From contig NC_017586.1 in the NCBI RefSeq assembly GCF_000240165.1, positions 2,480,001 through 2,544,000 on the forward strand: DNA of 64,000 nucleotides. Reading direction: 5' to 3'. The stretch is from Streptantibioticus cattleyicolor NRRL 8057 = DSM 46488. Lineage in GTDB: Bacteria; Actinomycetota; Actinomycetes; Streptomycetales; Streptomycetaceae. A model generated the notes under the pieces. It had not been told where the DNA came from and did no database searches. It saw only the letters and a list, made by a program, of their open reading frames with translations. Of the stretch, positions 52,568 through 64,000 are shown one piece after another; the first letter of the stretch is position 1; every line of letters begins with the position of its first letter. The translations under genes were made by a program, and so were the position numbers.

Positions 52568-53359
52568 ATGGCGGCTGCTGCACACTCCGGGGAAACGGCC
52601 CCGGAACCCACGATCGGCCTCGCCAGGGAGTACTTCGACGCGGCCATCGCGCTGCTGGCCCGGGCGCGGGACGAAGAGGCCGGGACGGTGACCCGCGCCG
52701 GGGCCATGGTCGCCGAGACGGTGGCGGCGGGCGGCCGGATCTTCGTCTTCGGCGCCGGACACTCCTCGCTCCCCGCCCAGGACGTGGTCTACCGGGCCGG
52801 CGGCCTCGCCGTGGTCAACCTCCTCGCGGTGCCCGGCGCGGTGGGGGTGGACGTCAGCCCGGCCACCCTGGGCAGCGCGCTGGAACGGGTGGACGGGCTC
52901 GCCTCGGCGGTCCTCGACACCAGCCCGGCCGCCGCCGGCGACCTGCTGTTCGTCATCTCGCTCTCCGGGCGCAACGCGCTCCCGGTGGAGATGGCGCTGG
53001 GCGCCCGCTCCCGTGGCCTGCGGGTCGTCGGGGTCACCTCGCTGGACTACCCGCGGCGGACCACCTCCCGGCACGCCTCGGGGACGTTCCTGAAGGACCA
53101 CTGCGACCTGGTGCTCGACAACAAGATCGCGGTGGGGGACGCGGAGCTGACCGCCGAGGACGTCCCGGCGCCGTTCGCCCCGGCCTCCACCGTGGTCACC
53201 AGCGCGCTGATGCAGGCGGTGATGGCCGCCGCCGTCGGCGCCCTCGCCGACCGCGGCGTCACCCCGCCGCTGCTGCGCTCGGGCAACGTGGACGGCGGCC
53301 ACGACTGGAACGGCCGGGTGATGGCCGAGTACCGCGACCGGATCTTCTACCGGCACTGA
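52568..53359 (+). CDS. SIS domain phosphosugar-binding protein
   Basis: 263 aa from the ATG at 52568 with GAAGGA upstream. The sugar isomerase (SIS) fold has the phosphosugar-binding FGAGHSS and SLSGRN motifs. It resembles the uncharacterised phosphosugar isomerase family (UPF0309) and may be related to amino-sugar metabolism. Divergent from dmdR1 (139 bp), an arrangement I recall as conserved in Streptomyces, but I see no iron box between them. Confidence 0.9.
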   Translation: MAAAAHSGETAPEPTIGLAREYFDAAIALLARARDEEAGTVTRAGAMVAETVAAGGRIFVFGAGHSSLPAQDVVYRAGGLAVVNLLAVPGAVGVDVSPATLGSALERVDGLASAVLDTSPAAAGDLLFVISLSGRNALPVEMALGARSRGLRVVGVTSLDYPRRTTSRHASGTFLKDHCDLVLDNKIAVGDAELTAEDVPAPFAPASTVVTSALMQAVMAAAVGALADRGVTPPLLRSGNVDGGHDWNGRVMAEYRDRIFYRH

Positions 53360-53371
53360 CGTCCCGCCGGG

Positions 53372-54697
53372 TCACGGCGGCGGCAGCAGGTCCAGCGCCG
53401 CCGCCACCCGGGCCGCCACCTCCTCCGCGTAGGCCGCGTCCTCGTGGTCGAAGACCGGCCGTCCGGCGCCGCGCAGGAACGTCACCACGCCCAGCGTCCG
53501 TCCCCGGCTGCGCAGCACCGAGCAGAGCGCGCCGAGCGTGCCCCGGGGCCAGCGGTGCCGGGCGGCCTGCTCCGGGGTGAGGTCACGGGCGCGTACCGAG
53601 CCGGTGCGTTCCACCGCCTGGAGAGCGGGGTGGCCCGGCGGATAGCCGACCGGGACGCCGGCCGGGCCCACCGGCAGGCAGGGGCCGGGGCCGCCCGGCG
53701 TGCCGGCCGCGCGCACCGGCCGCCCCCGCGCGTCCAGCAGGTCGAGCAGCACGTGATCGGCGAAGCCGGCCAGCGCGAAGTCCAGGTATCCGACGGCCGC
53801 GTCCATCGGGTCGGCGCACTCGATGGCCACCCGCGCCGCCCGCCGCAGCTGCTGGGTACGGAAACGCAGCCGGGACGCCTCGCGCTCGGCGAGCTTGGCC
53901 TCGGTGACGTCCTCGAAGAGCCAGCCCACCCCCAGCGGCGCCGGCTCCTCGCCCAGCGGTGAGCCCAGCCGTACGAACCCGCTGCGCCAGCAGCGCCGCG
54001 GGGCGCGGTCGGCCTCCCCGGACCCGGTGCGCAGCCGTACCCATAAATCGGCGGGCGGCGGCGGGGTGCCGGCGGAGAGAACGTGGTCGAGGGCGCCCTC
54101 GATCTCCTCGACGCCCTGGTCGAGGACCTCGCCGAGCGGGCGGCCGAGCAGCACCTCCTTGGGGGTGCGCAGGGCGCGGGCGGCGTAGTCGTTGACCACG
54201 GCCGGCCGCAGGTCCGCGTCGATCAGCACCACGCCCCAGACGGCCTCCTGGAAGAGGGCGTCGCTGAGCGCCATCGAACGTTCCAGGTCGATCTGGGCGT
54301 GGATCTCGGAGAAGGCGCAGTAGACCCCGGCCGGCCGCCCGTCCGGGCCGGGCACGGCGCAGGTCTGGGCGCGCACCAGGATGCGTCCGCCGTCCTTGGT
54401 GAGCAGCGGGAACTCGTGGACCTGGCGGCCGGGGGCGGCCATCACGGCGAGCAGCCGGGCCATCAGCGCCTCGCCCTCGCCGCCGCGTACCGCCCATCCG
54501 GCGAGTCCGCGGCGGCCCACGGCGTCCTGGGCGCTCCAGCCGAGCAGCCGGGTGGCCTCGCCGTTCCAGTGGGTGACGACGCCGTCGCTGTCGAAGGCGC
54601 ACAGCGCGGCGTCCATGCCGTCGAGCAACGCGGCGAGGAGCCGCTGATCACCGACGTTCAGCGGCTTCGCGGGGGAAGGCGCATCGGGAGACTGCAC
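53372..54697 (-). CDS. PAS-PAS-GAF signalling protein
   Basis: 441 aa. PAS domain 1 lies at about residues 20-135 (DAALCAFDSDGVVTHWNGEATRLLGW), PAS domain 2 at about 145-275 (GVVLIDADLRPAVVNDYAARAL), and a GAF domain at about 295-435 (ARVAIECADPMDAAVGYLDFAL). No SpoIIE phosphatase, kinase or HTH output domain follows, unlike most relatives, so it is a sensor that must act through a partner. Convergent with the SIS gene by 12 bases. Confidence 0.85.
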   Translation of the reverse strand: MQSPDAPSPAKPLNVGDQRLLAALLDGMDAALCAFDSDGVVTHWNGEATRLLGWSAQDAVGRRGLAGWAVRGGEGEALMARLLAVMAAPGRQVHEFPLLTKDGGRILVRAQTCAVPGPDGRPAGVYCAFSEIHAQIDLERSMALSDALFQEAVWGVVLIDADLRPAVVNDYAARALRTPKEVLLGRPLGEVLDQGVEEIEGALDHVLSAGTPPPPADLWVRLRTGSGEADRAPRRCWRSGFVRLGSPLGEEPAPLGVGWLFEDVTEAKLAEREASRLRFRTQQLRRAARVAIECADPMDAAVGYLDFALAGFADHVLLDLLDARGRPVRAAGTPGGPGPCLPVGPAGVPVGYPPGHPALQAVERTGSVRARDLTPEQAARHRWPRGTLGALCSVLRSRGRTLGVVTFLRGAGRPVFDHEDAAYAEEVAARVAAALDLLPPP

Positions 54698-54752
54698 ATT
54701 TTCCCATTCAACTCCCTTGTGACGCAGCCCACACGAAGTTCCGGAAAATTGG

Positions 54753-54783
54753 TTGGACGGGGATCAGGGGGCGTTCTTAGGCT
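54753..54783 (+). promoter_or_regulatory. HrdB-type vegetative promoter
   Basis: TTGGAC at 54753-54758 and TAGGCT at 54778-54783 with a 19-base spacer match the Streptomyces vegetative consensus (TTGAC/TAGGAT) well. They point rightward into a region with no annotated long gene. Confidence 0.65.
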
Positions 54784-54815
54784 GGGGGTACACAAGAAGG
54801 GAGGTGGTCCGACGA

Positions 54816-54854
54816 ATGAATGCATATCGGACGTGTGAGGTGGCTGCGGGCTAA
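54816..54854 (+). CDS. 12-codon small ORF (MNAYRTCEVAAG)
   Basis: ATG at 54816 with AAGGGAGGTGG 7-10 bases upstream, an unusually strong Shine-Dalgarno for this genome, and TAA at 54852-54854. TAA stops are rare in this GC-rich DNA. The peptide has one Cys and no run of a regulated amino acid, so classical amino-acid attenuation is not evident. Possible functions are a leader peptide for translation-dependent folding of the following hairpins, or a bioactive microprotein. Confidence 0.5.
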   Translation: MNAYRTCEVAAG

Positions 54855-54953
54855 CGCCGCGCGCCTCGTCCGCTGATGCGTACGTGTGTGCATGGCGGGC
54901 CGCAATCCAACGCAGTCACCCGACCCGTGGGCTACCGGACTCGTCCGGCCGGT

Positions 54954-54973
54954 CTCGGAACGACAGTTCCGAG
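54954..54973 (+). other. Perfect hairpin CTCGGAAC-GACA-GTTCCGAG
   Basis: 8-bp perfect stem with a 4-base loop, following a CCGGAC-TC-GTCCGG stem at 54935-54948. Both are within the candidate small RNA and could be its stable core or an antiterminator. Confidence 0.6.
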
Positions 54974-55002
54974 CAGCAGCCCGCGGGTCGTCTGCCTTTT
55001 TG
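54973..55002 (+). terminator. T-run terminator of the candidate small RNA
   Basis: GCAG at 54973-54976 pairs with CTGC at 54992-54995 around an inner CCCGCGGG, followed by CTTTTTG at 54996-55002. A T-run this long is rare in the window and faces only the plus strand. Confidence 0.5.
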
Positions 55003-55053
55003 TGTTCGCTCACCCTCCGGAGCCGGGGGTACCGTGATCCGTCCCTCGGAGGC

Positions 55054-55740
55054 TCACGGGCACAGCCGTTCCACCAGCCAGCCGTCGTCGCCCTTGGGGC
55101 GGTAGACGAGGCGGTCGTGGAGGCGGTTGTCGCGGCCCTGCCAGAACTCGATGGTGTCGACGGCGACCCGGAAGCCGCCCCAGAACGGGGGCGCCGGGAC
55201 GGAGCCGGGCTCGGGGTAGCGGGCGGCGAGGTCGCGGTAGCGGCGTTCCAGCTCCTCGCGGCCGGCGATCGGGGCGGACTGTTCGCTGGCCCAGGCGCCG
55301 AGTTGGGAGCCGTGCGGGCGGCTGCGGAAGTAGGCGACCGTCTCCTCCCGGCCCACCCGGGTCACCGGACCGCAGACGATGACCTGGCGGGCGATCGGGT
55401 GCCAGGGGAAGAGCAGCGAGGCGTAGGGGTTGGCGGCCAGCTGGCGGCCCTTGCGGGACTCGTAGTTGGTGAAGAAGACGAAGCCCCGGTTGTCGTACCC
55501 CTTGAGCAGCACCGTGCGGGAGCTGGGCCGGCCCTCGGCGTCGGCGGTGGAGACCACCATCGCGTTGGGCTCGGCGAGCCCGGCGTGCACGGCCTCGGCG
55601 AACCAGCGGGCGAACTGGGTGAACGGGTCGTCGGCCAGCTCCGACTCGACGAGGCCGTTGGCACGGTAGGCCGCGCGCATGGCCGCGAGGTCGGGGTGGC
55701 CGTCTGCGGGAAGCTCTGGTTGCGGGTCACGGCTGGGCAC
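55054..55740 (-). CDS. pdxH: Pyridoxine/pyridoxamine 5'-phosphate oxidase
   Basis: 228 aa from a GTG at 55740. FMN-binding split barrel with [20 protein letters not shown] and [19 protein letters not shown], the substrate/FMN segment [15 protein letters not shown], and the C-terminal [16 protein letters not shown] with the conserved Arg/His. Oxidises PNP/PMP to pyridoxal phosphate. The frame is open upstream to 56058 but only as a GC-rich extension. No clear ribosome site precedes the GTG. Divergent from citrate synthase. Confidence 0.95.
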   Translation of the reverse strand: MPSRDPQPELPADGHPDLAAMRAAYRANGLVESELADDPFTQFARWFAEAVHAGLAEPNAMVVSTADAEGRPSSRTVLLKGYDNRGFVFFTNYESRKGRQLAANPYASLLFPWHPIARQVIVCGPVTRVGREETVAYFRSRPHGSQLGAWASEQSAPIAGREELERRYRDLAARYPEPGSVPAPPFWGGFRVAVDTIEFWQGRDNRLHDRLVYRPKGDDGWLVERLCP

Positions 55741-56119
55741 CCGATCATCTTGCAGCACCGGGTACCCGGTTCGCCGGCGACCGCCGGCGGCCCGGTGTGA
55801 GACCCGCCACGATGCCCGCCGCCGTCCCGGTTCGCCGCATATCCTCCGTGCGCCACGAAAAACGACGTCCGGCCCCCTGTGACCTCTCGACGTCAAGAGA
55901 TATTGTGCTACCCCCGGGTACGGCCGCCACCTCGTCGGCACACGGCCCGGGCCGCGTCCCGCACCGCCCCGGTTCCGCCCCGCGGGGTGACCGGCGGTCG
56001 AGCGGGGGCAGGACCGAGATGTTCCGGCACGGGTACGTACGCCATCCCGTCCGCGCATCCGACCAAGGGACCTGGCTCACCGGCCACCCGTACCCGACCA
56101 CGTTCGAAGGAGCCGCCTG
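55741..56119. other. Divergent promoter region pdxH / citrate synthase
   Basis: About 380 bp without a gene. It holds the palindrome at 55884-55899 and a TATTGT -10-like box right after it, pointing toward citrate synthase and about 210 bp from its start. Confidence 0.55.
55884..55899. promoter_or_regulatory. Palindrome CTCTCGACGTCAAGAG
   Basis: 16-bp imperfect inverted repeat with a single mismatch pair around GACGTC. It lies between pdxH and citrate synthase in a locally AT-richer patch. Likely operator, regulator unknown. Confidence 0.5.
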
Positions 56120-57220
56120 ATGTCCGATTTCGTACCCGGGCTTGAGGGAATCGTCGCGTTCGAAACGGAGATCGCCGAGCCGGACAAGGAAGGCGGTTCC
56201 CTGCGCTACCGGGGCGTCGACATCGAGGACCTGGTGGGGCAGGTGTCGTTCGGCAACGTCTGGGGGCTGCTGGTCGACGGCAAGTTCAACCCCGGGCTGC
56301 CGCCGGCCGAGCCGTTCCCGATCCCGGTGCACTCCGGTGACATCCGGGTGGACGTGCAGTCGGCGCTGGCGATGCTGGCGCCGGTGTGGGGGCTGAAGCC
56401 GCTGCTGGACATCGACGCCTCCCAGGCCCGCGACGACCTGGCGCGGGCCGCGGTGATGGCGCTCAGCTACGTCGCCCAGTCGGCGCGTGGCCAGGGGCTG
56501 CCGATGGTGCCGCAGCGCGAGATCGACAAGGCGGAGACCATCGTCGAGCGCTTCATGATCCGCTGGCGCGGCGAGCCCGACCCCAAGCACGTCAAGGCCG
56601 TTGACGCCTACTGGACCTCGGCCGCCGAGCACGGCATGAACGCCTCCACGTTCACCGCCCGGGTGATCGCCTCCACCGGCGCCGACGTGGCCGCCGCGCT
56701 CTCCGGCGCGGTGGGCGCCATGTCCGGCCCGCTGCACGGCGGCGCCCCCTCCCGGGTGCTCGGGATGATCGAGGAGATCGAGCGCACCGGCGACGCGACG
56801 GCGTACGTGAAGAAGACGCTGGACAAGGGCGAGCGGCTGATGGGCTTCGGCCACCGGGTCTACCGGGCCGAGGACCCGCGCGCCCGGGTGCTGCGGCGTA
56901 CCGCCAAGGAGCTGGGCGCGCCGCGTTACGAGGTGGCCGAGGCGCTGGAGAAGGCGGCGCTGGAGGAGCTGCACAACCGCCGCCCGGACCGGGTGCTCGC
57001 CACCAACGTGGAGTTCTGGGCGGCCATCATGCTCGACTTCGCCGAGGTGCCGGCGCACATGTTCACCTCGATGTTCACCTGCGCCCGCACGGCCGGCTGG
57101 TCGGCGCACATCCTGGAGCAGAAGCGCACCGGGCGGCTGGTGCGCCCCTCCGCCCGTTACATGGGTCCGGGCCCGCGCAACCCGCGCGAGGTCGAGGGCT
57201 GGGACGCCATCGGCAAGTGA
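56120..57220 (+). CDS. Citrate synthase (type II-like, CitA2 group)
   Basis: 366 aa from the ATG at 56120, with GAAGGAG upstream. Catalytic residues are visible in GPLHGGAPSRV (His), MGFGHRVYR (His) and LDFAEVPAHMFTSMFTCARTAG (Asp, positions about 310). The length fits the Gram-positive type I/II citrate synthases that Streptomyces carries as a second copy. Condenses acetyl-CoA with oxaloacetate. Could be a 2-methylcitrate synthase instead, but no prp genes are nearby. Confidence 0.93.
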   Translation: MSDFVPGLEGIVAFETEIAEPDKEGGSLRYRGVDIEDLVGQVSFGNVWGLLVDGKFNPGLPPAEPFPIPVHSGDIRVDVQSALAMLAPVWGLKPLLDIDASQARDDLARAAVMALSYVAQSARGQGLPMVPQREIDKAETIVERFMIRWRGEPDPKHVKAVDAYWTSAAEHGMNASTFTARVIASTGADVAAALSGAVGAMSGPLHGGAPSRVLGMIEEIERTGDATAYVKKTLDKGERLMGFGHRVYRAEDPRARVLRRTAKELGAPRYEVAEALEKAALEELHNRRPDRVLATNVEFWAAIMLDFAEVPAHMFTSMFTCARTAGWSAHILEQKRTGRLVRPSARYMGPGPRNPREVEGWDAIGK

Positions 57221-57231
57221 CGTCCGCGCCA

Positions 57232-57269
57232 CGGCGGCCCGCCTCCGGGGCAACGGGGGCGGGCCGCCG
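57232..57269. terminator. Perfect 12-bp hairpin terminator
   Basis: CGGCGGCCCGCC at 57232-57243 pairs with GGCGGGCCGCCG at 57258-57269, between the convergent citrate synthase and FAD oxidase genes. Confidence 0.85.
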
Positions 57270-57275
57270 CCGCGT

Positions 57276-61302
<4,027 letters not shown>

Positions 61303-61313
61303 CCCGTCGGACG

Positions 61314-61343
61314 CCCCGGGCCGCCCGAGGGGTGGGCCCGGGG
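61314..61343. terminator. Hairpin between convergent genes
   Basis: CCCCGGGCC at 61314-61322 pairs with GGCCCGGGG at 61335-61343 (9 bp) just after serC. Confidence 0.7.
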
Positions 61344-61361
61344 ATGTCGGGCCGTGTGCGG

Positions 61362-61949
61362 TCAGAGGTCGTCCGCGTCGCAGGCCATGCCCCGCAGCGT
61401 CTCCTCGATCTCCTCGTCGGTCAGCGCGGGGCCGTCGAAGGCGGGGATGTCGAGGCCGCCCATGGGATCCGTACGGAACGGGTGGACCGGCCGCCCGGGG
61501 TCGCCCGCTTCCGCGCCGGTCGGCGCCGCCGGATCGCGGACGGACGAGGGAGCCGGAACGGCCGCCGTGATCTCGGCCCACACCAGCTTCCCCCACCGCC
61601 TCACATCGGTGCCCCAGCGCTCGGACAGCGGGGCGACCATGGCCAGGCCGCGGCCGTGCTCGTCGTCCGCGGAGGCGGCCCGCGGCACGGGCAGACGGCG
61701 GTCGGTGTCGCTCACGGTCACCCGCTCCCGCTGATCCCCCAGCCGGGTCGCCGTCACCCGGAGGCGACGGCTCCGAGCATGCGTGACGGCGTTGCCGACC
61801 AGCTCGGACACGACCACTTCGCCGACGTCGGCGAGACCCCCCATCCCCCAGGCCGACAACGCCGCGCCGACCAGTATCCGCGCGCGGCGAGCGCTGGCCG
61901 CCTCACACGGCAGGGTCTGGCTGAAGCCGGTAGCCGGGGACATGGTCAT
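61362..61949 (-). CDS. RsbW-like ATP-binding regulatory protein
   Basis: 195 aa from the ATG at 61949 (MTMSPATG) with GCGAGG upstream. GHKL ATPase motifs: VVVSELVGNAVTHARS (N box), VTVSDTDRRLP (G1), DDEHGRGLAMVAPLSERWG (G2). The C-terminal 60 residues are acidic and may contact a partner. Streptomyces chromosomes carry many of these next to HTH-DUF5753 and DUF397 genes. The role is probably anti-sigma-like or kinase-like regulation. Confidence 0.9.
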   Translation of the reverse strand: MTMSPATGFSQTLPCEAASARRARILVGAALSAWGMGGLADVGEVVVSELVGNAVTHARSRRLRVTATRLGDQRERVTVSDTDRRLPVPRAASADDEHGRGLAMVAPLSERWGTDVRRWGKLVWAEITAAVPAPSSVRDPAAPTGAEAGDPGRPVHPFRTDPMGGLDIPAFDGPALTDEEIEETLRGMACDADDL

Positions 61950-62151
61950 GGGGACCTCGCAGTCGGTCGCGCCTGTCGGGGCCCAAACAGCGTGCGCCAA
62001 GCGGAAGTTACCGCGCAATCAAGACCGAAAATCCCGCAAGAGATGGCATATGTGATGGAGTTCGCTATCAGCCATGCAATCGTGACTTCGGGGTGCCACA
62101 CTCTGACCCGCAACCTGTCGCAGTGAGCTCGACCGCCCAGGAGGTGGACTC
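61950..62151. promoter_or_regulatory. Divergent AT-richer promoter region
   Basis: The 200 bp between the ATPase and HTH genes are the least GC-rich of the neighbourhood, especially 62015-62100 (AAGACCGAAAAT, GGCATATGTGATGG). They probably contain both promoters. No clear palindrome. Confidence 0.45.
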
Positions 62152-63015
62152 GTGGCAGCACCAACCGGACCTACCGTCCGGCGGATGCAACTCGGCTGGG
62201 AACTCAAACGCTTGCGCGAAAGATGCGGATTCACCCTCGCGGAAGCGGTATCCGGGTTGACGTTCTCCGTCTCCAAACTCCACCGCGTGGAGAACGGCTT
62301 GACGGCGCTGCCCAAGGTCGCCGACCTCCGTATGCTTCTGGAGCGCTACGGCGTGGACGACGAGGAAGACATCGCCTTCCTGGTCGAAACGCACCGCGAC
62401 TCGCTCAATCGCGGGTGGTGGGCGCAGTATCGATCAACGATGCCGTCGGGCATGGCCATGTACGTCGGCCTGGAAAGCGGCGCCCACTCGATCCGCGCGT
62501 GGCAACCCAGCGTTGTGCTGGGGCTGCTGCAAACCGAGCGCTACGCGAGGGAATTGTTCACCACCGCGAAACCGGTCCACGAGACGACGACCGAGTTCGT
62601 GGAACGCGGCATCCAACTCCGCATTGAGCGCAAGCAGATCCTCACCCGCCGAGAGAAACCGACCAAGCTGTGGGCCATCCTCGACGAGGCCGTACTGCGA
62701 CGTGTCGTAGGCGGTCATGACGTGATGCGGGAGCAGTACGAGGAAATCATCAGGCTTGCCGCCCTCGACCACGTGACCGTGCAGATCCTTCCGCTGGACG
62801 CCGTCACGTACCGCTCCGCCAGCAACTTCACGCTCCTGGAGTTCACGACACCGCTACCCACCGTCGTCCAGTCCGACGGCCTGGACGGATCCAACGTCAA
62901 CGACAAAGATGTCACCGTCTGGGCCTTCTCACGACAGTTCGACGCCCTGCGGGCCGGCGCTCTGGCGCCGAGCGAGACCCCGAAGTTCCTGCACCGACTA
63001 GCCCGGGAGATGTGA
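62152..63015 (+). CDS. HTH (XRE)-DUF5753 regulator, WhiJ-like
   Basis: 287 aa from the GTG at 62152. The XRE helix-turn-helix covers about residues 11-70 (LGWELKRLRERCGFTLAEAV and SVSKLHRVENGL). The remaining 200 residues are the DUF5753 domain (GWWAQYRSTMPSG, GLLQTERYARELF, VTVQILPLDAVTYRSASNF). This group includes WhiJ, a regulator of development in Streptomyces coelicolor. The GTGA overlap with the DUF397 gene shows they work as a pair. Confidence 0.92.
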   Translation: MAAPTGPTVRRMQLGWELKRLRERCGFTLAEAVSGLTFSVSKLHRVENGLTALPKVADLRMLLERYGVDDEEDIAFLVETHRDSLNRGWWAQYRSTMPSGMAMYVGLESGAHSIRAWQPSVVLGLLQTERYARELFTTAKPVHETTTEFVERGIQLRIERKQILTRREKPTKLWAILDEAVLRRVVGGHDVMREQYEEIIRLAALDHVTVQILPLDAVTYRSASNFTLLEFTTPLPTVVQSDGLDGSNVNDKDVTVWAFSRQFDALRAGALAPSETPKFLHRLAREM

Positions 63016-63248
63016 TCATGACCCATCGCACGGCACTCGAAGCCATCCCCGAAAGCTCGTGGTTCAAGTCCTCGTACAGCGAAAACAACGGCACCGCGTG
63101 CGTCGAGGTAGCCGACCTCACCGCCACCCCCCACGCATCCGTCGCCATCCGTGACTCCAAGGATCCCGACGGGCCCGCCCTCCTCGTCCCGCCGGAGGCG
63201 TTCGCCGCGTTCGTCGCCGACGTGCGGGCCGGGGTGTTCGGGGGCTGA
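63012..63248 (+). CDS. DUF397 small protein
   Basis: 78 aa from a GTG overlapping the preceding stop, or 76 aa from the ATG at 63018. The family signature WFKSSYSENNGTACVEVAD and VAIRDSKDPDGPALLVPPEAFAAF is complete. DUF397 proteins are encoded next to HTH-DUF5753 regulators and are thought to modulate them. Confidence 0.93.
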   Translation: MIMTHRTALEAIPESSWFKSSYSENNGTACVEVADLTATPHASVAIRDSKDPDGPALLVPPEAFAAFVADVRAGVFGG

Positions 63249-63314
63249 GCCTGGCGGCGAGCCCGCACCGGTCGGCGATACGTGGCCTCGGCCACACTGC
63301 TCGGGAGGATCGAC

Positions 63315-64000
63315 GTGGAGCGACGGCAGTTCCTGACCGCGACCGCTGCCGTCGGCCTGGCAGCGCTCGACCTCACCGACGCCGAAGCGATCACCCGACG
63401 TGTCAAGCGCCCGGGCCCGGTCAGGGTGGGCATGGGTGAAGTGGCCGCGATCCATTCCATGACCACGGCGCTGGGCGACGCCGCCTCCGAACTCGGCGGC
63501 GGCCACGCACGCCACCTGGCCGTGCGCTACCTCATCGACGACGTCAAGCCCTGGCTAGACGGCGCGTACACCGAGAAGACCGGCCGCGAACTGTTCGCCG
63601 CGACCTCTCAACTCCTCCAGCTCATCGGGTGGATGGCGCGCGATGCCGGGGAACAGGGCCTCGCGCAGCGCTATCACGTCCACTCGTTCAAGCTGGCCGC
63701 GGAGGCCGGAGAGAACGAGCTCGCGGCCACCGCGCTGCGGGGGCTGGCGGACCAGGCCATCGACCTCGGGCACGTCCCCGCCGCCGTCCGGCTCGCCGAG
63801 GCGTGCGAGCATCAGGGCCGCAAGCTGACCAACCCCAAGGCGCTGGCGTACTACCGGAACACCTACGCCCGCGCCGCCGCGGCCGACGGCGACAGCACCA
63901 TCGCCGCGGCGATGCTGACCGCCTCCCAGGCCGCGATCGAACACGCGCCCGCCAAGCCCGGCGCGTCGTGGGCCTCGCATTACAGCCCCGGCCGGTGGGC
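63315..64000 (+). CDS. TPR-like regulator C-terminal-type protein (partial at window end)
   Basis: Open from a GTG at 63315, preceded by GGGAGGA, to the window edge, 228 codons visible and no stop. It begins ERRQFLTATAAVGLAAL, which resembles the linker that follows the HTH domain in Streptomyces HTH-TPR regulators, then continues with tetratricopeptide-like helices (SQLLQLIGWMARDAGEQGLA, AATALRGLADQAI). The DNA-binding half is absent, so it is either a stand-alone sensor/partner of the HTH-DUF5753 protein or a fragment of a regulator. Confidence 0.8.
   Translation, partial: MERRQFLTATAAVGLAALDLTDAEAITRRVKRPGPVRVGMGEVAAIHSMTTALGDAASELGGGHARHLAVRYLIDDVKPWLDGAYTEKTGRELFAATSQLLQLIGWMARDAGEQGLAQRYHVHSFKLAAEAGENELAATALRGLADQAIDLGHVPAAVRLAEACEHQGRKLTNPKALAYYRNTYARAAAADGDSTIAAAMLTASQAAIEHAPAKPGASWASHYSPGRW

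Larger units (their letters stand above)
54790..55002 (+). ncRNA. Candidate structured small RNA with a leader-peptide ORF
   Basis: A transcript starting near 54790 would carry a strong ribosome site and a 12-codon ORF (54816-54854). Two perfect hairpins follow (54935-54948 and 54954-54973), then a stem next to CTTTTTG ending at 55002. It then meets the 3' end of pdxH on the other strand. There is no plus-strand gene until 56120, so this is not an ordinary leader of a downstream gene unless it reads through. I do not recognise a known RNA family. The conclusion is based on promoter, ORF and structure only. Confidence 0.5.

Overview
This 64 kb window has very high G+C, GTG/ATG starts, frequent ATGA/GTGA gene overlaps and typical gene families (DtxR-type DmdR, mycothiol amidase, NsdA-like TPR regulator, WhiJ-like HTH/DUF397 pair, SD-poor leaderless starts). 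All of this points to a chromosome segment of Streptomyces or a close relative. I saw no rRNA, tRNA, CRISPR array or insertion sequence.

Region 1 (about 0.17-35.1 kb) is an accessory catabolic region built from acyl-CoA chemistry. It holds two AMP-forming acyl-CoA ligases, one NDP-forming acyl-CoA synthetase and four acyl-CoA dehydrogenases (two of each subunit type). It also holds two lipid-transfer/thiolase-fold proteins with YDAF in place of the thiolase NEAF motif, two DUF35 zinc-ribbon/OB-fold partners, two crotonase-family proteins, an MFE-2-like SDR, an alcohol and an aldehyde dehydrogenase, a cyclase-family hydrolase, an amidohydrolase and a flavin reductase. Nine copies of a palindrome, consensus CTGACG-N3-CGTCAG, lie only in the promoters of these genes, often divergently. 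They tie at least eight transcription units into one putative regulon. The best candidate regulator inside the region is the TetR protein at 8931-9578. The gene content (alcohol to aldehyde to acid, CoA ligation, heteromeric dehydrogenases, hydration, retro-aldol cleavage by an Ltp-DUF35 pair) resembles the logic of steroid or isoprenoid side-chain degradation. No ring oxygenase or classical thiolase is present, and the substrate cannot be read from the sequence. Interspersed genes (Ser/Thr kinase with beta-propeller, VOC protein, GNAT, GntR-OsmC, MFS, GlxA-type regulator, anti-sigma-type ATPase) lack the palindrome. An 850-bp gene-free block at 4273-5117 is a nested inverted-repeat structure.

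Region 2 (about 35.2-61.3 kb) looks like Streptomyces core chromosome. It has mycothiol S-conjugate amidase, a TetR/MFS efflux pair with twin operators, a STAS anti-anti-sigma factor divergent from a sigma factor, and a zinc anti-sigma protein fused to a mycothiol-dependent isomerase-like domain. These are followed by purU, a branched-chain-amino-acid-type binding lipoprotein, a Pro-rich membrane protein, an NsdA-like regulator, a primase-polymerase-like protein and an ABC transporter. The region closes with dmdR1, a SIS protein, a PAS/GAF protein, pdxH, citrate synthase, a large FAD/Fe-S oxidase and serC. Between the PAS/GAF gene and pdxH there is a candidate small RNA with a vegetative-type promoter, a 12-codon ORF, two hairpins and a T-run terminator (54753-55001).

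Region 3 (61.4-64.0 kb) is a typical Streptomyces regulatory cassette: an RsbW-like ATPase divergent from an HTH-DUF5753 protein and a DUF397 protein. It is followed by a TPR-like regulator fragment that runs off the end of the window.
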